A DNA stretch of 35,262 bases from Negativicutes bacterium (lineage in GTDB: Bacteria; Bacillota_C; Negativicutes; Sporomusales_B; JARLHX01), in NCBI GenBank assembly GCA_031292035.1, contig JARLHX010000011.1, positions 1 through 35,262 of the forward strand. Direction: 5' to 3'. This document shows, piece by piece, positions 27,753 through 35,170 of the stretch (its first letter is position 1; every line of letters starts with the position of its first letter). The position numbers and the translations under genes were made by a program. Below the pieces are notes generated by a model. The model had not been told where the DNA came from and searched no databases. It saw only the letters and a program-made list of their open reading frames with translations.

Positions 27753-29852
27753 ATGAAGCATTCAAGCCATGCAATCGCCATGCTGATTAGAAAATACCGG
27801 GCGGTTGTCCAAAATCTTAGAAGTTGCGACAGCGCACTACATCGCTACCAAAAAGGTATCTGCGCCGCCGCCCTGCTCGTCAGCCTGGCTGTCAGCCCTG
27901 GGCTGGCCGCCGCCGGTGAGACTTTTACGTATACCGGGGACCCAGCCGACCCGCACCTGCAAACTTTCAGCAGTTGGGCCAACGCGCTGGGGCCTATTGA
28001 CCCTGCAAACACCGATTATAATACTGTCACGATAAACTACACAAGCGGTTTTGATCCGTCTAACGCCTATGGCGGCTGGTCTAATGGGGCCAGTGGCGCC
28101 AACCACAACACCGTCAACATGTTAAACGGCACGATGACCCACACTATCTACGGGGCCCAGGCAAATGGCAGTGGCGATGCCAACTACAACACCGTCAACC
28201 TCTTTGGAGGAACGGTAAACGCAGCAGTCGAGGGCGGCTTATCTGGCATTAGTGGCAGTGCCAACTATAACACCGTTAACATCAATGGCGGCACGGTAAA
28301 CATGGTAATGGGCGGTGAATCTACCGGCACTGGTAATACCAACTACAACACTGTCAACATCTCTGGCGGCACGGTAAATAGCCAGCTCATTAGCGGCCTT
28401 GCCGTCAGTGGCGATAGCAACTACAACACCGTCAACATCAGCGGCGGCACGCTAGGCGGCGATGTCGATGGCGGCGTCTCCACTAGTGGCAGTGCCAACT
28501 ACAACACCATCAACATCAGCGGCAGCCCGAACTTGACAGGCGCAACGCTGAACGGCGGGTCTGGTGTCACCTCTTCCACCGGCAATACCCTCAATGTCAG
28601 GGGATACAGCGGCTCGGTCGTCGGTGTGCAAAACTTTCAAAACTACAACTTTTATCTCCCGTCCTCGGTTGCGAACGGGGCAACCATACTCACTGTAACC
28701 GGCGGCACTGCCACCGACCTTGCGGGCACTACGGTGGCCATAACCGGGATCGCGTCAGGCGGAGCGTCCCTCCATGCCGGTGACGTCATCACCCTGATCA
28801 GCAGTACCACGAATGCGCCGTCCTCTTTCTCCGGCAACGTATTGAGCGGCCTGATGAAATACAACTTTAACTATGTAGCGGCGAACACCGCCGCCCTGGA
28901 GGTCCAAGTCACAGGCGTGCAGGCAGCCCCCCAAGCCAAAGCCCTGTCGGAAGGTCGCCTGGCAGCCGTCACCAACCTCGCCCAGGGACAAGACCTCTTG
29001 GCTGGCCAGGGGATGAGCAGCGCTATCCGGGCAATCCCCAACAATGCGACCGATACATTCGCCGCCCTGTCGGGAGCCCACAACCGGTACGAGACAGGTT
29101 CATACGTGGATATGAACGGCGTAGCGCTGCTTGTGGGAATCGGCAAGAAAAACGCGACCGAAAGCGGAGCCACGCTGAGCGGGTTTTTCCTTGAAACCGG
29201 AAAAGGAAACTACAGCAGCTACAGCAACTTTGTCAACATGGCTTCGATAAGAGGCGACGGAGACAGCCGTTACTTTGGGGCAGGATACCTTGGGCGCAAT
29301 CAGCAGGAAAACGGCCGTTATGTTGAAGGCTCGGTCCGGGCCGGACAAGTCAAGAGCACCTTCCGCAGCGGCGACCTCTTTACCGCCACCGGAAAAAGCG
29401 CCGACTACGACGCCAGCACCCCCTACTACGGAATGCACATCGGCATCGGCCGGGAAAAGACGGTCAGCGGCAATCTCACCCTCGACACCTACAGCAAATT
29501 CCTCTGGACCCACCAAAACGCCAGCAGCGTGGTCACCGCCGGAGGAGACCCGGTCAACTTTGAGGCTGTCAACTCCGAACGAGGGCAACTGGGAGCAAAA
29601 CTGTCCCGCGAGGTCGATGAACATACCAGCATCAGAACAGGGCTGGCCTATCAGTACGAATTCGGCGCAAAAGCAAGCGCAAGCACCTACGGCTATAGCA
29701 TTGATACGCCCAGTCTCAAAGGTGGCAGCGGCATTGTCGAATTCGGCGTCACCAAAAAATACGCCAACTCCTCCATTGACCTCAGCCTGCAGGGCTTTTC
29801 CGGCAAGACCAAGGGAATCGCCGGCAATATAGAAGCCACCTGGAAGTTCTGA
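27753..29852 (+). CDS. Autotransporter-like outer-membrane protein with YNTVNI repeats
   Basis: This is a 699-residue surface protein. It has an unusually long signal peptide: a basic stretch of about 34 residues, then the hydrophobic segment AAALLVSLAVSPGLAAAG with cleavage near residue 54. Residues 89-282 contain eight repeats of 26-29 residues centred on YNTVNI or variants, with GGTVN-type turns. This is a beta-helix-like passenger pattern. The C-terminal part (about 430-699) is rich in alternating aromatic strands (TGSYVDMNGVALLVGIG, SRYFGAGYLGRNQ, YYGMHIGIG). It ends in Trp-Lys-Phe, a typical outer-membrane barrel terminus. Adhesion or surface display is likely. AAGGGGGAA precedes the ATG. 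An orphan LytTR regulator lies upstream. Confidence 0.85.
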   Translation: MKHSSHAIAMLIRKYRAVVQNLRSCDSALHRYQKGICAAALLVSLAVSPGLAAAGETFTYTGDPADPHLQTFSSWANALGPIDPANTDYNTVTINYTSGFDPSNAYGGWSNGASGANHNTVNMLNGTMTHTIYGAQANGSGDANYNTVNLFGGTVNAAVEGGLSGISGSANYNTVNINGGTVNMVMGGESTGTGNTNYNTVNISGGTVNSQLISGLAVSGDSNYNTVNISGGTLGGDVDGGVSTSGSANYNTINISGSPNLTGATLNGGSGVTSSTGNTLNVRGYSGSVVGVQNFQNYNFYLPSSVANGATILTVTGGTATDLAGTTVAITGIASGGASLHAGDVITLISSTTNAPSSFSGNVLSGLMKYNFNYVAANTAALEVQVTGVQAAPQAKALSEGRLAAVTNLAQGQDLLAGQGMSSAIRAIPNNATDTFAALSGAHNRYETGSYVDMNGVALLVGIGKKNATESGATLSGFFLETGKGNYSSYSNFVNMASIRGDGDSRYFGAGYLGRNQQENGRYVEGSVRAGQVKSTFRSGDLFTATGKSADYDASTPYYGMHIGIGREKTVSGNLTLDTYSKFLWTHQNASSVVTAGGDPVNFEAVNSERGQLGAKLSREVDEHTSIRTGLAYQYEFGAKASASTYGYSIDTPSLKGGSGIVEFGVTKKYANSSIDLSLQGFSGKTKGIAGNIEATWKF
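28017..28600 (+). repeat. Tandem 78-87 bp coding repeats
   Basis: Within the autotransporter gene, eight units begin at residues 89, 118, 145, 172, 198, 224, 250 and 277 with Asn-Thr at fixed positions. Five units share the near-identical DNA core AACTACAACACCGTCAACATC-like sequence. Such arrays can change in copy number by slippage. Confidence 0.85.
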
Positions 29853-29997
29853 TAGACTCGCGGAGGCCGGCAGATGGTCGGAGTGGGTGACGGTACCTAG
29901 GCGGTAAATTGCTGCAAAATAAGTTATAAAGGTGCATTTTGTGGTAATATAGGATAGGGCTTGAAATAGTTGTAAAAAATGCTGGAGGAGAGCGAAC

Positions 29998-30990
29998 ATG
30001 AGAACGAAAAAAATTATGTTTGTGGTTATTGCACTCTTTTTATGTTTAACTTTTGTGGCATACGCAAATGAAAAAGAAGCTACCGATTACTCGAAATCTG
30101 AACATTGGCTGGCTTTACCTGTTACTGCTGAAAAAGAAGTAGATGTCTTTTATCTCTACCCCACAGCATGGCAAAAGGTCAATAAAAATGAGCCAAACAT
30201 TTGTAAAATTGATAATCCTTCCATGGTAAAAGGCGCAACTGCAGCACTTTCACGACAAGCTACTGCTTTTGAAACCGTCGGCAATATTTATGCACCCTAT
30301 TATCGACAAGCAGATGCCGTATACACCTTAACTTTGCCGTTAGAAGAACAAGATAAGCTTATTGGCGGTATACCAAAATCAGATGTATTTGCAGCATTTG
30401 ACTATTATATCAAATACTATAATCATGGCCGTCCGTTTATTTTAGCCTCACATTCTCAAGGCTCAGATCTAATGCTGTATATCTTATCGGAATATATGAA
30501 GGAACATCCCGAAGTGTATAAAAGAATGATCGCGGCATATGTGATCGGCTATTCGGTGACAGGGGACTACCTGGCCAACAATCCACACTTAAAGTTTGCG
30601 GAAGGCCCTGACGACACAGGGGTTATCATCTCCTACAATACGGAGGCACCTGAGGTTAAAGGTAAAAATCCGGTTACATTGCCTGGTGGTATTTCGATAA
30701 ACCCAATAACTTGGACCAGAGAAGAGACCATGGCAACCGCGGAGGAAAGCTTGGGGGCAAGGCTTTTAGACAAGGAAGGGAAATGGGTATCTGTAAAAAA
30801 TTATGCTGATGCCCGTGTTGACAAAGCCAGAGGGGTGGTAATCTGCAGTACCGCGGACGTTGAAAAGTTAGCCCCGGGAAATGAAATATTTCCTAAAGGC
30901 GTTTATCATTCTTTGGACTATCCGTTTTATTACTACAACCTCAGGGAAAATGCCGCGAACAGGACTGGGAGATTCCTGGCCGTGCAGTAG
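29998..30990 (+). CDS. Secreted DUF3089-family alpha/beta hydrolase
   Basis: This 330-residue protein has a classic signal peptide (MRTKKIMFVVIALFLCLTFVAYA, cleavage after Ala23). It belongs to the DUF3089 family of alpha/beta-hydrolase-like proteins. Matching features are DVFYLYPTAW near residue 49, YAPYYRQ near 98, and the nucleophile motif SHSQGS at 151-156 (Ser153; family consensus GHSQG). The C-terminal YHSLDYPFYYYNLRENAANR carries the likely His/Asp region. The substrate is unknown; ester or lipid hydrolysis in the periplasm is a guess. GGAGGAG before the ATG. It lies between the autotransporter and a convergent metallophosphoesterase. Confidence 0.86.
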   Translation: MRTKKIMFVVIALFLCLTFVAYANEKEATDYSKSEHWLALPVTAEKEVDVFYLYPTAWQKVNKNEPNICKIDNPSMVKGATAALSRQATAFETVGNIYAPYYRQADAVYTLTLPLEEQDKLIGGIPKSDVFAAFDYYIKYYNHGRPFILASHSQGSDLMLYILSEYMKEHPEVYKRMIAAYVIGYSVTGDYLANNPHLKFAEGPDDTGVIISYNTEAPEVKGKNPVTLPGGISINPITWTREETMATAEESLGARLLDKEGKWVSVKNYADARVDKARGVVICSTADVEKLAPGNEIFPKGVYHSLDYPFYYYNLRENAANRTGRFLAVQ

Positions 30991-31071
30991 GTCAATACAC
31001 CCTACCGTACCGCATCATGCCACTGGGGATAGGGTGGGCTATTCAACCGAAATCGGCTTGAAGGGAAAAGC

Positions 31072-31107
31072 AAAAACTTCCGGGGCGTCTAGTCCCCGGA
31101 AGTTTTT
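31072..31107. terminator. Bidirectional terminator between convergent genes
   Basis: A perfect 14-bp stem (AAAAACTTCCGGGG with CCCCGGAAGTTTTT) around eight bases has A- and T-runs on both sides. It serves the DUF3089 gene from the left and the metallophosphoesterase gene from the right. Confidence 0.92.
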
Positions 31108-31167
31108 ATGTGCCTTCAGCGCCTGTCTACAATGGTTAAGCCGGTCAGGCATTGCGATGAGTATCAA

Positions 31168-32904
31168 TTACCCGTGAATGAGTGTTCCGTAGTTCTTTAT
31201 CATGTCCTGCATTTCGGGGGTTAATTGGATAACAAGCTCGGCATTGTATGCCCCGCTGGGAGTATAAGGCGGCATGCCATTGAATATTTCTGCAGTCGCG
31301 ACAGCGTATGAGCGCGATATTGCGGCCGGGGAACCCGGCGCCACAGCCGGATCGACATTGGTTGCAAAAACCGAAAGGGTGTTGTCGCTGTTGCGCACAA
31401 TATCAAAAAGCCGGAACTGCTGGGGGAAATCGCGCAAAGAGGCTGTTTCCACTTCCCAGAAGCCGAGTTCGGGACGATTGGCATCTGGCGAAGGCAGGGC
31501 TGTCACCGTATTATAGTGGCGATGTCCTGCTACCCACAGGATGAGATTGGGATAGGTGTGAAGCTTGGCAATCAAGGCCGTCTCTGTGGGTGAGGAGACG
31601 GAGTCCCACATCGGACCGACTCCGATGGGTACATGGGCGGCAACGATCATCAGCTTTCCTTCGGCTTGCCCTTTATCGAGTTCTTTTACCAGCCAGGCAA
31701 AACGCGCCTCGTCAAGGGCGCCGCTGGCACCGTTGGCGCGAGTCCCGAAGGCGGTATCGTCATTTTCAGTGTCGTCAAGCACGATTACCCTGATGGGAAG
31801 GTTGGCTTTCGGCTCGAAAGTATAGTTGGCCAAGCCTGTTACGGCGCTTTCCCGCGAAAACCCATGTCCAACAGGATGGGAAGCAGTGTTGAAAAACTCG
31901 GCTATCCAGTCTTTCTTGGCGATGTGGCGACGATCAGGGTTGGCGTTTACTTTTGGAGGAGTGGCAAAATTGGCCTGCGGTCCAGATTTAATGACCTCCC
32001 CATAGGGGGTCGAACCGTCAACAACGCCCATGTAGTATCCGCGGGTATCGAGAAGTGTATCTGAGGTTATTTGTTCACCAATATTAAGAATGGTTTCGCC
32101 AACTAAAGTTTGTTTAAGATAATCATTGGGGGCGAAAACCCCTGACCAGAAATGATCGTGATTGCCGCGAACCTGATACCAGGGAATGGACTTATCGAGG
32201 CCAGCTGCTTTGTACGGGCGCAAATAATCGGTTGAGGCGACAGATGCAGGGTCCGAATTGGGGTTGATGGTTTGGCCGTCCAAAATATCAATGTACCAGC
32301 GCAGTTCATTGAACTGAGAATTATTAATGGCATCACCCAAAAGCAGACCAAAATCAATAGCCGATTTCTTATTCAGCGCGTTGACTGTTTGGACGGCGGC
32401 GTCCAAAACATGGGTTGTATAAAGAATGACCGGCGAGTAGGCCGACGACATGCCGGGCTGGCCGTTAAGACCAAAATAGATGGTTTGCGCTGGTGACTGT
32501 ATATCGGTAAGATGTATATCGCTCATCGTAAAAAACCGCAGCAGCCTTGCCGAATTTTGGACTGTTGCGCCATCATAGGCAGCAGGCATAAGGTCCAGCC
32601 GCTTTTGAAACCCAAGTCCGGCCCCAGTTTGCCAAACGCCATAACCATACTGCGAATATTGGGCAACCGCATTCGGAAGAAGCTTGGGCGAAGCGGCCGG
32701 CACCGCAACAGGAATAACCGTATGCTCAAGGGTGGTGACAACCTTGGCATCGATTGAATAGCTTACCCCGGCTAATTGATTGTTTGACTGAGACTCAGCC
32801 GTCTGCGCAGCCAAGGAAGATGTGACCGGCAGGACGCTGAGCGCCGCCAGCGCGAGTCCGCTCTTCTTCAAAAATTTGCGCCGTGAGAATTTGGTACTTT
32901 TCAT
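31168..32904 (-). CDS. Tat-exported metallophosphoesterase (TIGR03768-like)
   Basis: This 578-residue calcineurin-like phosphoesterase has a twin-arginine signal (SRRKFLKKSG, then a hydrophobic segment ending in SSLAAQ), so it is folded before export. Metal-binding motifs are visible: MSDIHLTD, LLLGDAINN, RGNHDHFW, VAAHVPIGV and WVAGHRHYN. Sequence pattern and length resemble the TIGR03768 family of bacterial metallophosphoesterases, by my recollection. Physiological substrate is unknown. The ribosome binding site GGAGGGGG lies just before the ATG at 32904. It converges on the DUF3089 gene with a shared terminator. Confidence 0.9.
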   Translation of the reverse strand: MKSTKFSRRKFLKKSGLALAALSVLPVTSSLAAQTAESQSNNQLAGVSYSIDAKVVTTLEHTVIPVAVPAASPKLLPNAVAQYSQYGYGVWQTGAGLGFQKRLDLMPAAYDGATVQNSARLLRFFTMSDIHLTDIQSPAQTIYFGLNGQPGMSSAYSPVILYTTHVLDAAVQTVNALNKKSAIDFGLLLGDAINNSQFNELRWYIDILDGQTINPNSDPASVASTDYLRPYKAAGLDKSIPWYQVRGNHDHFWSGVFAPNDYLKQTLVGETILNIGEQITSDTLLDTRGYYMGVVDGSTPYGEVIKSGPQANFATPPKVNANPDRRHIAKKDWIAEFFNTASHPVGHGFSRESAVTGLANYTFEPKANLPIRVIVLDDTENDDTAFGTRANGASGALDEARFAWLVKELDKGQAEGKLMIVAAHVPIGVGPMWDSVSSPTETALIAKLHTYPNLILWVAGHRHYNTVTALPSPDANRPELGFWEVETASLRDFPQQFRLFDIVRNSDNTLSVFATNVDPAVAPGSPAAISRSYAVATAEIFNGMPPYTPSGAYNAELVIQLTPEMQDMIKNYGTLIHG

Positions 32905-33071
32905 TCAATATCCCCCTCCGAAATTCATTATAAGTTATCGATCCTATATCCATTCTGTTTAATAGTACAATTTTCTTGATAATGTTCTATATAACCTTTT
33001 TATATTACCAAGATTAGCAAATTTCGCAAAAATAATGGCATAAATAAAAACCATACCAGAGACAAATGAAG

Positions 33072-33093
33072 CGACTCGCTAATCCGCGAGTCG
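33072..33093. repeat. 8-bp inverted repeat in intergenic DNA
   Basis: CGACTCGC (33072-33079) pairs with GCGAGTCG (33086-33093) around TAATCC. It lies in the AT-rich stretch 32905-33244, which shows no gene. No T-run follows. Confidence 0.45.
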
Positions 33094-33244
33094 AACCCCT
33101 GTCCAACTTCAGCTAATATGTAAGAGAAGTTATAAAAACAAGGCTTGATTTGCAGATATTATTGCAGTGAATTTAAATAGATACCATGAGTTTAAACAGT
33201 AGATTTCATAAACCGGCTATGACCACACATGTGCTTCTAGTCTG

Positions 33245-33422
33245 GTGTTTTCTTTTCACCCTTTAACACTCCTCAATGCACATTGAGTCGGTAGTAAGGC
33301 TGTAAAGAAAACACAACCCTTTAAACCGTGCACTGCAAGGCTTCAAGGGTTGTGGGCGGAGTGAGCAAGAAAAAGCTCCTCAAAGTAGACCGGTTTTTCG
33401 TGCCAGGTCTGCTTTGGGGAGC
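33245..33422 (+). ncRNA. Candidate structured RNA (nested stem-loop array)
   Basis: Several long stems lie in series. GTGTTTTCTTT (33245-33255) pairs with AAAGAAAACAC (33304-33314), enclosing CTCAAT-GCAC-ATTGAG. ACAACCCTT (33313-33321) pairs with AAGGGTTGT (33345-33353). A 17-bp helix at 33375-33391 and 33406-33422 contains two G-U pairs placed so that pairing is retained. A T-rich stretch follows (CCTGTTTTATTTG). This might be an upstream RNA of the small gene at 33575 or an independent RNA. I did not recognise a known family. Confidence 0.4.
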
Positions 33423-33574
33423 CTGTTTTATTTGAGCATGGCTCATTGTCTGACCAACTGCCAGGTATATCCTGCGTCTCGCCCAGAAAATGAACCAAAT
33501 CCACCTGGGTGCTCCGGGGTTCGAGGAACTCCTTTTCCCCTCTCGGAATATGTTAAGTTTAGGAGGTGATAACA

Positions 33575-33721
33575 CTGGTTATCAATTTTGATGAAAATAT
33601 GTTCAGAAATATCGTGTGGAAGGAAGCTAGAAATTTCGGATTATCAAAAAGCCAAACTCAAGCTGTTATTGACAAAGCTTTATCAGCAATTTATGCTTCG
33701 AGTAGGCCGGTAAGATATTAA
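33575..33721 (+). CDS. Small 48-residue protein with CTG start
   Basis: A reading frame of 48 codons is preceded by a near-perfect ribosome binding site (AGGAGGTGAT, 33561-33570). The first codon at correct spacing is CTG (33575); GTG at 33566 overlaps the Shine-Dalgarno, and ATG at 33599 lacks one. The protein reads LVINFDENMFRNIVWKEA, then RNFGLSKSQTQAVIDKAL, ending SSRPVRY. It looks mostly helical and moderately basic, like a small DNA-binding or regulatory peptide. A strong terminator starts 10 bp after the stop, which supports a real transcription unit. No homologue recognised. Confidence 0.62.
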   Translation: MVINFDENMFRNIVWKEARNFGLSKSQTQAVIDKALSAIYASSRPVRY

Positions 33722-33730
33722 TCACATATT

Positions 33731-33768
33731 TCAGCGAAGCAATGAGAATTCGCTTCGCTGATTTTTTT
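33731..33768 (+). terminator. Strong Rho-independent terminator after the small gene
   Basis: TCAGCGAAGC (33731-33740) pairs perfectly with GCTTCGCTGA (33752-33761), followed by seven T residues. Directly after the small gene at 33575-33721. Confidence 0.92.
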
Positions 33769-34035
33769 CAGGCTATTTCCTTGCCCGCGATCAAGGAGGA
33801 GTGCGTCTGGCAGCGGTATCCCGCCTCCATATCCCGCTCCCAATAAGAATGAGACAACTGACTTCCGGAGACTTGTCTGGTAGAAATTAGGCAAGAGGGT
33901 GCGATTTTTGTGACCACTCCGGAAGACGTAACCGCCAAACTTTGGACAGCCCAACGGAAGAAAGATCTGGTCTTGGAATTATCCCGCCGTCCGTCATTTT
34001 TGGCTGCCTAGTCAGGATGGTTCAAAACCACAGGC
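33769..34035. other. Intergenic stretch with no supported gene
   Basis: Only short frames occur here, none with a good ribosome binding site. A 33-codon frame opening with GTG at 33910 and ending at 34011 reads like protein (TTPEDVTAKLWTAQRKKDLV) but has no start signal and may be a gene remnant. CTTCCGGAG (33862-33870) and CTCCGGAAG (33917-33925) form a 9-bp inverted repeat 46 bp apart. Confidence 0.3.
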
Positions 34036-34038
34036 TCT

Positions 34039-34066
34039 TTTACAAATTCTTGAAAAGGTATATTAT
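34039..34066 (+). promoter_or_regulatory. Possible promoter of PPOX-family gene
   Basis: TTTACA (34039-34044) and TATTAT (34061-34066) are 16 bp apart, 36 bp before the start codon. Confidence 0.45.
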
Positions 34067-34101
34067 TATAAGTAAACTACAACGTAAAGGAGTTTGATAC
34101 T

Positions 34102-34497
34102 ATGAATGAGGTTCTGCAATTCCTGACGGACAACCCAGTGTTTTACATTGCCACCGTTGACGGCAATATTCCCAAGGTGCGTCCCTTTGGATTCGTCATG
34201 GTCTTGGAAGGAAAAATGTATTTCGGCACCAACAACCAGAAGGATGTATATAAGCAGCTCAAGGCAAATCCCCATTTTGAAATCAGTACAACTTCAAAAA
34301 CAGGCGAGTGGCTGCGGTTAAAAGGCGAGGCTGTGTTCCATACCACAAGGCAGACCAAGCAGGCTGCCCTTGACACCATGCCTGCACTCAGCAAAATGTA
34401 CAGCGTCGACGACTCCATCTTTGAATTGTTTTATATTGAAAACGCTGAAGCAACCTTCCGGGATATGAAAGGCGCCTCCAGGACGGTCAAGCTGTAG
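34102..34497 (+). CDS. Pyridoxamine 5'-phosphate oxidase-family (split-barrel flavin) protein
   Basis: This 131-residue protein has the PPOX split-barrel pattern: N-terminal FLTDNPVFYIATVDGNIPKVRPFGFVMVLEG, MYFGTNNQKDVYKQLKANPHFEI, then EWLRLKGEAVF. Such small members bind FMN, F420 or haem-like cofactors and often act as detoxifying reductases; the cofactor is not readable here. AAAGGAG before ATG at 34102. It stands alone with its own probable promoter. No clear terminator follows; downstream DNA from 34498 is non-coding with a long inverted repeat. Confidence 0.9.
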   Translation: MNEVLQFLTDNPVFYIATVDGNIPKVRPFGFVMVLEGKMYFGTNNQKDVYKQLKANPHFEISTTSKTGEWLRLKGEAVFHTTRQTKQAALDTMPALSKMYSVDDSIFELFYIENAEATFRDMKGASRTVKL

Positions 34498-34609
34498 GCG
34501 GATTATCGGCGCCGGTCCCCGCGGCGCGACATCAATAAGCCCCGCTACCTGACCAAGGGCTTCACCGTGGAGGCGGGCGGGCAATGGGAATACCATTTTG
34601 AAAATAGGC

Positions 34610-34671
34610 TCGAAGCAGAAAGCGCAAGCATTCGCCCCGTAGTGGGTGGACGCTTGCGCTTTCTGCTTCGA
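34610..34671. repeat. 20-bp perfect inverted repeat
   Basis: Arms at 34610-34629 and 34652-34671 are perfect reverse complements, separated by 22 bases. No T-run follows, so it is not a simple terminator. It lies in the gene-free interval 34498-34829. An open frame (about 34530-34674) runs through it without a start signal and reads PRYLTKGFTVEAGGQWEYHF near the left arm, perhaps a gene remnant. Confidence 0.75.
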
Positions 34672-34749
34672 TAGCAAATGCCTGTGGCCGGGTGTTAGCC
34701 CTTGAATCGGAGCTCCCGGGTATATTGAAAAACTTTTAGAGCAATAACA

Positions 34750-34768
34750 GTTAATGATAACGATTATT
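34750..34768. promoter_or_regulatory. Fur-box-like sequence
   Basis: GTTAATGATAACGATTATT matches the 19-bp Fur consensus GATAATGATAATCATTATC at 15 of 19 positions, including the central AATGATAA. It abuts the -35 element (34770-34775) of the promoter that drives the small membrane protein gene. Confidence 0.5.
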
Positions 34769-34769
34769 A

Positions 34770-34798
34770 TTTACAAATTAATATCGATGATGTATAAT
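34770..34798 (+). promoter_or_regulatory. Consensus promoter of small membrane protein gene
   Basis: TTTACA (34770-34775) and TATAAT (34793-34798) are separated by exactly 17 bp. Confidence 0.75.
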
Positions 34799-34838
34799 AA
34801 AGCCAGATAGAAAAATTCCAAGGAAAAGAGTGATTCAA

Positions 34839-35018
34839 ATGCCAAGAACAACTTGTTATGACGAGTTTTGTGCTGAATATAAAACTGATCTCAGTAGCAG
34901 CTATGGTTGGGCGATTGTGGGGATTATAGCGGCAGTGGTTATAGCTGAAGCTCTCCTGAATAATAGCACCCTCATCGGAACTGAAATGCTGAACAATCCG
35001 TACTACCCGGGATTCTAA
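34839..35018 (+). CDS. Small single-span membrane protein, possibly iron-regulated
   Basis: This protein of 59 residues (62 if the GTG at 34830 is used) has an N-terminal hydrophilic part with two Cys (TTCYDEFCAEYKTD). One transmembrane helix (GWAIVGIIAAVVIAEALL) and a short polar tail ending PYYPGF follow. AAGGA (34820-34824) suits the GTG and AAGAG suits the ATG, so the start is open. It is flanked by a consensus promoter with an adjoining Fur-like box and by a strong terminator, so it is a self-contained unit. No family recognised; a role at the membrane under iron limitation is inference from the box only. Confidence 0.72.
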   Translation: MPRTTCYDEFCAEYKTDLSSSYGWAIVGIIAAVVIAEALLNNSTLIGTEMLNNPYYPGF

Positions 35019-35031
35019 TCGCCGGACGCGA

Positions 35032-35063
35032 CACGAAAGAGGCCCCCAAGGGCCTTTTTCGTG
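35032..35063 (+). terminator. Terminator after small membrane protein gene
   Basis: CACGAAAGAGGCCC pairs with GGGCCTTTTTCGTG, a 14-bp stem with one G-T pair and a CCAA loop. It includes a T-run. Confidence 0.9.
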
Positions 35064-35089
35064 TTTGTAGCTGGTTAAACGGGTTATCT

Positions 35090-35132
35090 AAAAGAAACTG
35101 TTTCCCCGATGAAGGGAAACAGTTTCTTTTTT
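35090..35132. terminator. Second, bidirectional terminator hairpin
   Basis: A perfect 17-bp stem (AAAAGAAACTGTTTCCC with its complement) around CGATGAA has A- and T-runs on both sides. It lies 26 bp beyond the previous terminator and could serve a gene transcribed from the right, outside the window, or block read-through. Confidence 0.85.
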
Positions 35133-35170
35133 CGGTGGGGCTATTCGATCAGGTTGTGGGGAGAATATGT

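Noticed and set aside
28017..28600. Regularly spaced repeats that could suggest a CRISPR array
   Set aside because: The repeats are in frame inside a coding gene and their period and spacing vary (78-87 bp); they encode protein repeats, and no cas genes are present.
29100..29999. 299-codon minus-strand frame under the autotransporter gene
   Set aside because: Antisense shadow of a GC-rich repeat-bearing gene; no start signal.
33072..33093. Possible tRNA T-arm-like hairpin
   Set aside because: The stem-loop TAATCC does not fit a tRNA T-loop and no other cloverleaf arms are found around it.
33321..33575. 84-codon minus-strand frame
   Set aside because: It coincides with the stem-loop array and has no ribosome binding site or family signature.
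33718..33954. 78-codon minus-strand frame
   Set aside because: It runs through a perfect terminator hairpin and has no start signal, so a real gene is unlikely.
33910..34011. Short frame reading TTPEDVTAKLWTAQRKKDLV
   Set aside because: Protein-like but has no ribosome binding site or promoter; perhaps a remnant. Not enough to call a gene.
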